A DNA stretch of 64,000 nt, taken from the NCBI RefSeq assembly GCF_000787575.1, contig NW_012236532.1, positions 932,612 through 996,611 of the forward strand, in the 5' to 3' direction. Below the pieces are notes generated by a model. The model saw only the letters and a list, made by a program, of their open reading frames with translations, searched no databases and had not been told where the DNA came from. This DNA comes from Acytostelium subglobosum LB1. Its lineage: Eukaryota; Evosea; Eumycetozoa; Acytosteliales; Acytosteliaceae. This document shows positions 18,678 to 30,133 of the stretch, in pieces. The translations under genes were made by a program, and so were the position numbers. Every line of letters starts with the position of its first letter. Position 1 is the stretch's first letter.

Positions 18678-21600
18678 ATGAGTAGTAGCACAGGCACAGA
18701 TTCAATGTCTACAACACCAGTCAAAGTATTGGGTGTGTCCAATAGGACACCGACTAAAGCGTCAGGCACCAAGAAGAAGTTAAACACGTCATCTGCAGAC
18801 TCGACACCAGTGGCACTGTCCAAGTCAACTCTTGGCAAAGAGAACAAAACAGAGAATCTAGATCATCTCGTCAGAGCAGTGCGCGAGAATGAAAAGTATG
18901 GACATACATTCATTCGTTGATTGATCAATCGATCACATGACAAATGACCACATATATACTAACACTACTGGAACTATTCCAATCACACTCAATCACTCAA
19001 TCACTCTCAATCATTAATGAACAGGAAACGAAAGAATAGAGCATCAATGGGCCGTGTGAGCTTTGCTAATACAGTGGAAGTAAGGTTCTTTGAGAAACAC
19101 TTGCAGAGAAAGAACTCTTTGGCAGACGCTGGCACACCACAAAAGTCGCCATCAAAGTCACCACAGAAGAAGTCAACGACGGCATCATCATCACCATTTG
19201 GCAAGGGTCCAAAGGCCCCCCTGCAGCTCCAGCAACTGCCACAACCACAGCAACAACAACAACATAATCAGAGCATGGACGATGATGATGGACAACAGAC
19301 GATGGAGTTAACGGCAACATTCCCCGGCCGCATATTTGTACCATTCATCCGCGATGAGGTGCAGCCACTATGCATCTGTGATGCCTCTGTCAACAACAAT
19401 AGCAACACCAGCATGGATATATCGGCAATGTCCATGTCAATGGACGACACTTCCATGTCTATGACGCTGCCACGCATCCCCACACTAGGCTCCATCCTGG
19501 ACCTGGAGGAGCAGGAGGAGAAGGAGAGGAACCACACATCAGCCAGACACGAGGCCAACGACGAAGAAGACCTATACACATCCAACATCAAATCCCCAGT
19601 TCACAAGAGGACCAAGGGTCCGGCCGGACCGATGCCCCCACGCCAGATGCTCGCCGCCGAGGACGAGGACTTTAACGAGATATTCAAACACCCAGTGACG
19701 CCCATCAAGTCGTCGACCACCACCACAACCACGACGACCAGCAGCTCGCCCATCCCGACTCTGACCGACCTGTACGAGGAGGACATGACTGGCAACTTCA
19801 AGGACATCATTGCCAAGTTGGATAACGCGTCATCACATCATTCATCGGTTGCCAATCATCAACTCGAGGACTCTCGCGAGTATCCCGAGCAAGACCTCAC
19901 CACCGAGTTCCATCTGGCCAATGGCACGCAGGGTGCGGGCGGTCGTCTGACCAACCTGCTGGACACAACCAGCGAGATTGTCGTTGAGGTCTTGCCACCA
20001 GTCGATCACGTGATGGACGATGGCGATGACAATGCCGGAGATATGTCAATGACACAGGCATTGGGTCACATTGTCCAGATGGGTACTGCTCTCATTCCAG
20101 CTCCAACTCCATCAGAGTCCAACTCAATCAACATGTCCACAGTATCCAACAACAATCTGTCAACTGTATATAACGAACAACAAGAGAGCACTGATGTGAA
20201 TGTGTCACAGCAGCAACAACAAGAGCATGTCGAGAAGGACATGACCATCACAAGATCATTCGGCGAGATATTGATGATCAACAAGAGACAGTCCATTGCC
20301 AATGGACGCATCAAGTCCGAGACGCCAACAACCACAACAGTCCCCCAGTCTAATCACGTGTGGGACATCTCTGGCGACGTGACCAACAACCTGCGCAGTC
20401 TGATCACACCCACAAAGACCATCGACATCAAGCCACAGGCCTTCTCCAACACCATCGTCGACGTGCCTCCAGCATCATCTGCTGATGTTGCCAAGCCACA
20501 GCCACTGACTGTGAGTGGTCGACCAGGAACCATTCCAGCCACCCAACCCCAACCCCAAGCCCAGCCATCACACCAGCTGGGCAGCTTCTTCCAGTCCAAC
20601 TCGGGCGCGGCAAGTGTACTGGCCGACTCAACCATTACCAAGACACACACAAACACTGAGATCCAGCATTTGAAGCAGTACACCAGCACACCATCATTCA
20701 CACAGTATGATGGCGAGGACTCTTTCATCTATGGCAAGCTCAACTTCAACCGCAGCAACCTCAACAGCAACAACACAACAATCACAGGCCGACAGACCAG
20801 CAACAGTAGCATCCTGAGCTCAGTCATGCCACCCCCCGCCACCATGATCGATCACAAGTCCACCGCAGGTTCCAACCTGTTGCCACCCACCACCACTACC
20901 ACAACCACCACAGCAACTACTGCGCCACAACCAACTACCAAGCCCGCACAAGACACTTACGCACCGCGCCCCATGGCCAACGAGTTTGACGCGTCGTTGT
21001 TTGGCACGACTTACAACAACAACCGCGCGCCCAACCCAACGATGGAGAGCGCCTTGTTCACACAACAGCGCCAATCGATGATGCTGGAGGACTTGATGAG
21101 CATGCACGATCGATCCATGTCGGTCGTGTCGGCCGTCGCCAAGACTATCACATTCAACGAGTTCCTCTACCTGTCAAACTGCCGCTTCATGGACGACTTC
21201 TCGTCCAAGTCGAAGCGCGCCTCACTGGTCGGCATGCAGATGACCGACGGCACCGAGGAGTGCGAGTTGCGCACGCGCCTCATCAACTCATACTGTCACT
21301 ATCGCCAGATGATGTCATATCGCGCCGGCTACGAGCAGCTTCAACAGATGATCACTTCGACGACCGAGGCCAACCGCGTGGCGGAGGAGCGCATGAACGC
21401 CAACAACCCGCCAATCTTCCAGGTGGTCCAGCGCTCGACCAAGGACGACCTCATCTCCAAGCAGCACATGCTCAAGAAGATCAAGAACACAGCAAAGATG
21501 GGCGCGCAGGCCGGCTACTCACAGTGGCGCTGCGACCTCGAGCGCAAGGTGTGCGAGGAACTCACAGCGTCCAAGCAGCAGCTGTCTGGCGACCTGGTCG

Positions 21601-22457
21601 CGCTCGGCCACAACACCGAGCAGCTCAAGGAGACAGAGATGGCGCTTCTGGTCGATATCCAGCATCTCAAGACTGCCGAGAAGAGGCTGCACGAGCGCCG
21701 CGCACTGCTCGTCCAAAAGATCGAGAGGAAGAGCAACGAGACCGATCAACAGCTTCTGAACCAGTGCGTTGGAGAGCAGGACAAGCTCGCCAAGCTGGCC
21801 ACGCTCACACACTGGTCCATGGCACAGTGGTCCGGCGCCAACATCACATTCAGCCACCGCCAAGACGACACCACCACAGACAAGACCTCGCGTCCAGTAT
21901 CCAACATTGAGTACAAGGTCACCTTCAAGCTGGCCAACAACAACACGAACCAGATCCTCTCAGCCAAGCTGACGCGCACTTCCCGATCGTTCCGCGTCGC
22001 CAATGGCAGTCTGGCCACACTCGAGTCACGACTGATCGATCAGATGGACCTGCAAAAGACCGTGTTGGCCAAAGTGTCCTCGATCAAACACGTCAAGGAA
22101 GCATTGATGACAGTGTCCGTGTGCATTGGTCGCGTGAGGAGACTGTGTGATGAGCTCAGACAGTTGGAGACCTTGTACAACCTACGCGCCAACATGTCGT
22201 CCAGCTCGTCCAGCACGAGCATGCTGGAACTGGACGTCAACATGTTCAACTCCAAGGCCATGAAGAAGATGACTGTGAAGCTGTTGGTGTCGCCATCCTA
22301 TCCCAATGGACCGGTTCAATACTCATTCGATACACTGCTTGGAACCATCAGTGATGATCAAGTGCGCAGTGTACTGGACACACATGTAGTCAACAGTAAT
22401 CGACGTGGAAAGATCACCAAGGTATTGGAATTGTTAGACAATGTCCTTTCCAATTAA
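18678..22457 (+). CDS. knl1: Kinetochore scaffold KNL1/Spc7/Spc105 homologue, 1,216 aa
   Basis: Exons 18678-18895 and 19025-22457. Near residues 80-90 is GRVSFANTV, the RVSF-type PP1-docking motif, in a basic context (KKRKNRAS), as in KNL1 N-termini. MELT-like phospho-motifs follow: TMELTATFPGRIF (about residue 165), DDTSMSMTLPRI, EEDMTGNFKDI, GDMSMTQALGHI and EKDMTITRSFGEI; these would recruit Bub3-Bub1 when phosphorylated by Mps1. Long Gln/Thr/Asn low-complexity stretches separate them. From about 760 to 1010 lies the Spc7 domain (ITFNEFLYLSNCRFMDDF...) with a long coiled coil, then a C-terminal domain of the RWD kind that would bind the Mis12 complex. It should act at the outer kinetochore in mitosis. 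Identification rests on motif order plus the Spc7 domain. Confidence 0.9.
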
Positions 22458-22604
22458 TATTGTATATTAATACATTCATTCAATTATTCAATCAATCAAT
22501 TAAAAATATATTATATTCCTTTTTAACAATTATTATTATTAAATCTTTCATTCATTCTTGGCAACAACCAACTTTGGTAACACTTTAGAAACATTGATCA
22601 ATGT

Positions 22605-23616
22605 CTATTGTGGTGCATAATATTGTTGAGACTGTGGTTGGAATGCTGGATATTGGTTGACAACATAGGGTGGATAGTATAATTGATTTGGATAATATAC
22701 TTGTGGATGTGGTGGGATATTTTGATGTTGATGTTGTTGGTGGAGTTGTTGGAATATATGTTGTGCCTGTTGATGTTGTTGTTGTTGTAATTGTTGAGTT
22801 AGATAATATTGTTGAGCTGGATAATAATTGGTATCTGCAAGTGATGGTGATGTCTCAATAATTACAACCTCCTCAACCTTTTCCTCTTGATCATCCTCAT
22901 GCTCAACTATCTTATCCTGGTCCATCTTCAAGAAATTCAAATATTTCTTATATGTCCTCAATATTGAAATCTAGATTGATTGGTGTTTGTAAAGGAATAG
23001 TTCCAGGTTAGTAAATTGTTTATCAAAGAATCATTCAATCAAACTTACAAATGCAAGATAGAACAAGACGGCAACAACAGTTTGTGGTACTCTGTAGTCA
23101 GCATGGAACTCAAATGCGAGACAAATGTTCTGAACTGATCCCCAAAGCATGAATACAAAGTAGAGATACGAAGAGATAAAGTGCTAGATTGAGTACAAGT
23201 ATTTGATTAATAACTAATATTCCAGACATACCCAAAAAAGTATATATACATACCATTGTTGGTATCACTCTACTGGTGGTAAACATGCTGAGAAATCCTA
23301 TGATTGGTGCAAAGGCCAGACCAAGGGATAGTTTACCAGTGACCGAGTAGAATCCAATTAATTGAGATAATTGGATAATAATAACAAGGAAGATGTTGAA
23401 CTTGTACAAGAATAACTTCCTCTTCCTATTCTTCTTTTGATGAATTGTACATTCTTCACAATGAGTAGTTGTTGGAATTGGTTCCATTACAACTGTCTCT
23501 GGAACTGCTGATGGATGGTATGGTTCATGCTCAATACCCTCTGGCTCTCCATTCTGTAAAGGTGATTGTGGAACCTGAGCATATGATTGAGTATTCTGAT
23601 AGTCTGGAATACCCAT
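22605..23616 (-). CDS. Four-helix membrane protein with Gln/Tyr-rich tail, 287 aa
   Basis: Three exons, 23254-23616, 23049-23183 and 22605-22970, all phase 0. The N-terminus is hydrophilic (PQSPLQNGEPEG) with a C-x2-C pair near HCEECTIHQKKNRKRK. Four hydrophobic helices follow (FLVIIIQLSQLIGFY; LGLAFAPIIGFLSMF; HFISSYLYFVFMLWGSVQ; TVVAVLFYLAFISIL). The C-terminal tail is acidic (EHEDDQEEKVEEVV) and then a Gln/His/Tyr-rich low-complexity segment ending YYAPQ. The small four-helix core with cytosolic tails resembles tetraspan/MARVEL-like proteins in layout only. Function unknown. It converges on KNL1 with 147 bases between stops. Confidence 0.75.
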
Positions 23617-25047
23617 ATTTCTTTTAAGTATTAATATTATATTATATAGTTATAATTGATTGATTGACTCAGGTTGATTGATTAATTGATTGATTGATTG
23701 ACAGGTGTCAAACCACTTTTGAACAACCTATATATCTTTGGTTATAAATAGGATAATTATGAATGTATGGATATAATGCTCTCCACTTGATATGAGTTCA
23801 TTTGAGTGAGTGTTCAACCTTGATGTCATTAATGTGTGACAGACATATGTATGTATGAGATAGATTGACAACATGTTTGTAGATTTACACTGATCCACCA
23901 CTCACTCATACATACATACATCCATCGAACTCACACATGCACACACACATAAACACGTGTGCACTACTCACTCACTCACTCACACTCGTTCAATTGACAA
24001 AGAGCTCAAGAATCATTTAATCGTTAAATGACACCCTATTGAGCAGTGCATACCATAGAAGTATGATTATCACGATTAACTAGCTAATGAATTGATGCCA
24101 TTCGTCCCCTTACTTTACTTACTTACTTCAACTTAAAGTAACCCTTTGCAGGTAACACACTTGAATTGACCATTCCCATTCTAAGTATTTTGACATCGAA
24201 CTACAAAGAACTGTTCTCATCTCAGAGGACTTCAAATTGATTGAGTATACATTGACACTGGAATTGAAAGACAAACAGATGTAGGGGAACGAAATGACAC
24301 TAGTGAAATGAATAGTAGATCGAGGGAAATGTATTCAATTTCATTGTGTAAATCTCCAACAGTTCATTATAGATTGACAAGATAAATAGATTCATAGGGG
24401 GATAGACTGACGATCAACGACTTGGTCAAACTACACATTCTTGTACAAGCACTACTTGCCTTTAAAGGAAATCTAAAGTTATGTTGTTGGTGCGTGTACC
24501 TGGGGCGATAACACCCCCATGCGCCTCAGGCTCACGAGTGAATATTGGGACTTGAAGAGGTTCGGTTCAAGACAAACAACAACAACAATGTGTGTATGTG
24601 TATGAGTATGAGACAGAGTGAGGGAGACAACAACAACAATATCACACCTTTTATTTATAATTTTATTTGTGGTTTGAAGTAAAGTTGGAGTTGGTGTATG
24701 AATATTGGTGTTGGTCACACATTGGATGGATGAATGAATTATCAATATCCACATTTCCAATGTCAGCTTGAAATTGAAGTGTGTATGGTTGCCATTGGTT
24801 GAGCCTCATCCTTATCCATATCTGTATTCAGTATCCACTTTGAGGGTCCACCTTACTTCCCTACCTCATACACCTAAATGAACAGTTGGTCTCTGGGAGT
24901 GAGGACTGAGGTGAGCAAACAGTACCTCCCATCTTTCTTATTTAAATTTACTACTATCAATACTATACTAAATATTTATAACTAGTTAACTATATATATA
25001 TATACTTATACTAATAATATTAATATAATAACAACAACAACTACAAA
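23617..25047. other. Intergenic region
   Basis: About 1.4 kb between divergent genes with GATTGATTGATT (23680-23700), ACACACAC and CTCACTCACTCA runs. A minus-strand frame at 24479-24760 is repeat-derived and unsupported. ATATATATATA precedes the next gene. No RNA gene recognised. Confidence 0.5.
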
Positions 25048-25491
25048 ATGGAAACATATATGTGCAGTTGTGATTGTGGAGATGTTAAATTAACATTCCA
25101 AATGGATGATATTAATCATTCAAAGCAGGTCACTGATCATTGTAATTGTGCTATATGTTTAAAGCAACGTGACTGGTGTATTAGAATTGATAATCCCGAT
25201 CATATCAAGCTGGTTTCACATCAGAACACTCAGTCGCTGTACCATCTAGGAACCAATGAGATAGATCACTATCTATGCAAAATATGTGGAGTCAAGGTGT
25301 ACAGTCATTGCAAGGTGCCCAATGTTGGAGAGTTCTATACCGTCAGTGTACCATGCATTGTACACAGCCTATCAAGAGAGCAACAGACCAGATGTACCAG
25401 TCTCTCGCCAACATCCTGCCCAGCCAACGTTGGAATGTCATTCCATCACAACATGGGTAGTTTCCCATCAGAGATTTCAAACTACCTCTAG
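25048..25491 (+). CDS. GFA/CENP-V-type zinc-binding protein, 147 aa
   Basis: Starts METYMCSCDCGDVKLTF and carries the glutathione-dependent formaldehyde-activating (GFA/CENP-V) zinc pattern: CSC near residue 6, CNCAIC near 32 and CKIC near 79, with the typical SLYHLG...HYLCKICGVKVYSHC core. Members bind zinc in a beta-tent fold; activity on formaldehyde-glutathione is not general, so no reaction is claimed. After about residue 108 the annotated frame becomes Ser/Cys-rich, while another frame continues as DQMYQSLANILPSQRWNV, which has better codon bias. The C-terminus may therefore be misread because of a one-base error or a missed short intron. Single exon as shown; length is in the normal range. 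Confidence 0.7.
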   Translation: METYMCSCDCGDVKLTFQMDDINHSKQVTDHCNCAICLKQRDWCIRIDNPDHIKLVSHQNTQSLYHLGTNEIDHYLCKICGVKVYSHCKVPNVGEFYTVSVPCIVHSLSREQQTRCTSLSPTSCPANVGMSFHHNMGSFPSEISNYL

Positions 25492-26466
25492 AGTATAGAG
25501 GTGTAGTTATCATCAAATCTTTGTATACTTCTCCTCATCTTTCCCGCAAGCATTCTCTATCTCTCCTTTAATTTAATATTCATAGTCATAATTATTAATA
25601 ATAAATCCCCATGTGTACATAATAATTACCATCCAACTTTATCCACGGTATGTTTAGTTGTTCCAGGGTGAGGAAATGTTGTTGCAAATGATGGATGGAG
25701 ACACGGGCAGGTTCAATCTCAAGATGGGCTGGCTGCCCACTCTATTTGGGTAGATGTCGATAAAGGGGGCACATCACTCACTGGTATTCAATCAATCAAT
25801 CAATGGTATAATTATTATGTGTTATGTCTTTATTTGGACAGCCACTGTGAATGTATTAGTTGGATCACATCATTTGCAATTCAGAAAGACAAACATCATG
25901 TGTTTGTCACGATCAAGACACATCTTGTATGTGTATTTACATTACATGTGTGTGTGAGTGTGTATGTGTGATGAAGGCGCCAGGTGTGACTTTGTCATTC
26001 GAAAGACCAACACGACATCACTAGGTGTTCTTCATGAAAAATCGATTTTAATTTTTGCAATGTGAGTGACACTAATAATTATGTGTTGTCAAACACACAC
26101 ACAAACACAGACAGACACGCCAATTAATGTTCCAGGTTCTTCACTCATTCACACCGTTCTTTCTCTCTCATTCTCTCACGCTCATTCATACCCTCCCATC
26201 TTTCTTTCTTTCTTTTCTTTCTTGTTTGTTTGCGTCTTCATCATTATTATCTCATCACCATTCGTCCATCATCAAGACTACACTACACTACACTACATTC
26301 AAACATACAAACAAGTAAACATACATACAGAGACATAGAAAGAGACAGATACAGCAGATACAGATACAACACAAATTACTTGTTGAAGATATCAACAAAG
26401 TCATGACTTTATAACATTACTTATCACAATAATAATTATAACAAATAGATAATTAATATATATATC
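25492..26466. other. Intergenic region
   Basis: About 1 kb. It holds AT-rich 3' flank, then CT-rich (TTTCTTTCTTTTCTTTC) and ACATACATACAGAGACATAG sequence forming the leader of the next gene. Frames here are simple-sequence artefacts. Confidence 0.5.
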
Positions 26467-29108
26467 ATGGGAGATTCAAAGACCTTTACTGGCTTTAGGT
26501 CTTTCTTTCCAAATTGTACAGGAAACACCTCAAATAATAATAATAATAACAATATATCAGCGACAACAACAACAACAATAACACATGAGAGGAATAGTGA
26601 TACGACAGAGTTGAGTGTTAATATTGGCAATGAGAATAGGTTGTTAACAATTCCAAAGAATGCATCACTGAAGGACATTTCAAACACAATCAAAGAGTCA
26701 TTTGGCATGAACAACAAGGCCAATCTAAACATCAAGATCGAGAGCCGAGAAGGCGAGCTATACACTGCCAACGATTGTCACCTGAGGAGAGCATTCAAAT
26801 CAGATGATAAACAGCATCGTCTTGTGGTCAAAGGTATGTTCCGTTGGCTGATCCCCTGACATTATTACAAAGTACATTACTAACCAACAATCAAACAAAT
26901 GTAGAGGAACAACATCCATGTCATATACAAAGCGCAATAATGTCATTCTTTGGTCGTGGCAATGTTGATACTACAACAACATCATCAATGACTTCGACAA
27001 TGTCCCAGACACCATCTTCATCACCTCAACAGCAACAACAAGGATCAAACTTCAATCTTCAATTTCCACAACAAGCACCTGCAACAAACTCACTGCAGAA
27101 CATGATTGAGGTCAATTCATTCAGGACGGGCTCGAGCAGTGCCGCTGCACCTGTGATGGCGGCACCATCACCATCATTCCTAAACAACCGCAGGGATGTT
27201 ATGATTGACTCGAACCTCAACGAGAAGGAGCAGGTTTACACGAGCCCCTACAAGCCGGTGTCGTCGCAGCCATCCCTGTCGACACCGCCCGCTTCGCTGT
27301 TCCGCTCACAGCACCCAACCTCCTTCACCAACCTCCTATCCACACCGACCTACAAGCACAACTCGTTACACGGACTGTCGTCCAACTTCTCGTCAATGTC
27401 CATCAACCACCTATATAATAGAAACCCATCGTCCCCTCCTCAACCAATCACCAACAACGACATTATACACACATCAGCCACTCCCATCAACATTCCCTCG
27501 TCAAACAACAGCGGCAGCGGCAGCAGTAGTAGTACGGTACATTTCAAGAGGTCACCGCCTCAGTCCATCTCACCATCAAGATCAAACGCTACATCACCAT
27601 CAAACACTGTCAATGGCAATGGCAATGGCATTGGTATTGGCAATGTTACTGGCAATGGCAATGGCAACAACAACATGAATGGCTTCAAGATACTTCCACC
27701 AATGTATCCTCCAAACTCAATGAAATACTATCTACAACAAAAGTTACAACAACAGCAACAACTACAACAACAACAACAACAGCAACAAAACACATCCACA
27801 TCCAACTCCACTTCTACACCAACATCAAACATGGCACGTAATGAGTCATTCGAATTCCTTCAAACTGACAATGATTTGGAATCACAGGTCAGCAGTAGCA
27901 GTAACGACAACGACAATGATGACGACATGAACGATGACGATGCCGACGCAATCGGCACAGCCAAATCACACAACAACAAACAACAGCAGTCATCTACATC
28001 CGCACCTTCCGTGCCCCCACAGTGCGGCATGCAGGTGCAAGAGTTCATTGGTGAGGTAACCAAGAAGTTCATGATGCTGCGACAGGAGCCCAACCCTGAG
28101 GTGCAGCGCAGTCTGAAGCTGTCGATCTGCCAGGCAATCCAAAAGAACGCCTCCATCATGCCAATCATCACCAAGGTCTTCCCGCTGCTCAACCACTTCA
28201 TGGGCAGCGACGCAATGCAATGCTTCAATGTCCCACCCAACACCCCGCCCCCATCTCCCTCACAACAGTCTCCGCTGTTGGACCTCGCCACCAAGGGCGC
28301 ATCGATCATTGGCGTGCCCAGCGACCTGCCCCTTGCCACACTGCAATCACATCTTCAACTTCAATCAAGGATCCAGGCCATGTTCATCAGCGAGAACGAG
28401 GAGAAGCAGCTGTCTTCGCACACGCCCCCCACCACGTCTCTGCCATCATCGTCGGGCAAGCTGCAGTTTGCTCATAGACGTGTGGAGGGACCGACCATCC
28501 ACCGCGGCTCGACCTGCGTGCTCTGTGCACAGGCCCCCATCGTCGGCAACCTCTACCACTGTCTGCACTGCCCCTTGTTCACCTTTTGTGACACCTGTAA
28601 ATTAAGCAAGAACTCCACATGCCCCAACGACACCACGCACAAGATCCTCACCGTCACCAAGTCCATGAAGTCCTGCCAGCTGTTTGGCGCACCCACCATC
28701 GACAGCGCCGTCCACAACTCCAACAAGCGCGTCTGTCCGTACAACCGTCGTCGCCAACGCTGTCGCTTCAGCGTCAAGCTCGTCAAGGACCTGACGCTGC
28801 CGCTGGGCAGCGAGGTGCACCCCGGCACGCTGACCAAGGTGTGGCGCGTCCAGAACACCGGCTCGTCATCACTGCCCAAGGACTGTCTGCTCGTGCGCTG
28901 CTACGGCAACGTGCACCTGTCGACCGTTATGTCCGTGACGCTGCCTGCCATTGGCGTGGACGAGATGCTCAACATCTCTGCACCACTGGTCGTGCCCAAC
29001 ATTCCCTACCCCGAGTTCCTGGCTGGTGAGTGCTGGAGGATATGCACCAGTGATGGCTACTACTTTGGAGATGAACTATGGATCAATGTTATGATCAAGA
29101 GACAATAG
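26467..29108 (+). CDS. nbr1: NBR1-type selective autophagy receptor, 856 aa
   Basis: Exons 26467-26833 and 26905-29108. Residues about 47-122 form a PB1-like domain (ELSVNIGNENRLLTIP...SREGELYTANDCHLRRAF) that would mediate oligomerisation. A long Ser/Asn/Gln low-complexity region follows. A ZZ zinc finger lies near 654-700 (STCVLCAQAPIVGNLYHC...FCDTCKLSKNSTCPNDTTHK). Residues about 740-856 are the four-tryptophan (FW/NBR1) domain: LTLPLGSEVHPGTLTKVWRV, GECWRICTSDGYYFGDELWI. The order PB1-ZZ-FW is diagnostic of NBR1, the ancestral p62/NBR1 cargo receptor. A possible Atg8-interacting motif is FEFL in ESFEFLQTDND near residue 436, with acidic residues after it. No UBA domain is visible after FW, so ubiquitin binding is not supported here. 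Confidence 0.88.
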
Positions 29109-30133
29109 CCTGCCTGCCCATTCATTATATTTATATATTCCCAACTTCCAACACCGACAATCAATCAATCATGACCATGACCAATACCCATCGCCATTCA
29201 TTACTATTTATTCACACTTTAGGTGGAGCCGACGCACCTCTTTCTTCTTTCCCTCAACCCAATCACTTTTCCAACTTCACTATCCATCTTCCAAACCTAA
29301 TCAATCATTCATTAAACATACTTCTCCTCCTCTTTTCCCTTTCACTCATTATTCCCAAGTGTCATTAGTGTAGTGTAGTTCAAATGTTATTTGTGATCAA
29401 CATTTATCTCGACATTGGATACGTTATGTCAACCACAATGTACACATAAAACGGGCTGATAGTATCTGTCTAAGCCCTCTTGCCAAAATCATTGGCGCCA
29501 CAAGGGTGATGGATGGCGTTCGTGCCTGGTTTGGATACCAGCAAAAAAACAAGAATGGGTAAAGCCACCATTGATGGCGGATATTTATAATTGTTATTGT
29601 GAGGTGAACTGAACTTTAATTTTTATTTTATTTTGTCGATGTGATTGAGTGATGAATCATTGAAGCGAAACGCATGTATCTTGAGTTCAGCACAAGTCAA
29701 ATGAATGAGTGAAGGTGTTGTGTGTCAAAGAAGAAGGTGTGGGTAACCCCACCATGCTCGATAACAACGACCCCCAAGAGACATGGCATCTTGTCTGTGT
29801 TCCCACCTCAGGTCATCGACCCCCCACACCATTCATTCATTCCTTCTTCTTTAAAGACTGTCGACACATCCGTTTACCAATTCATTACACATTAACCTCT
29901 CTTCTCTTTCATACAAATACACACAGACATAAACACTAACATCTTATCTGTTGTTGGGAGAATATATTGAGATTACATTACCTTTACCATTAAATTAAAT
30001 TATTATTAATTAGTTAACTTTATAACTTGGACCAACACACATTGAGACCAGTCCAGAGCCGAGAACATTCATAAGAAGAAAGTTGTAGTAATATACCCAT
30101 CCATCCAGAGACCAGAGAGAGAGAGACATCATC
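29109..30133. other. Intergenic region
   Basis: About 1 kb: pyrimidine-rich 3' flank, a unique segment at 29.4-29.6 kb without coding features, then A/T-rich leader with GAGAGAGAGAGA just before the next ATG. Nothing recognised. Confidence 0.5.
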
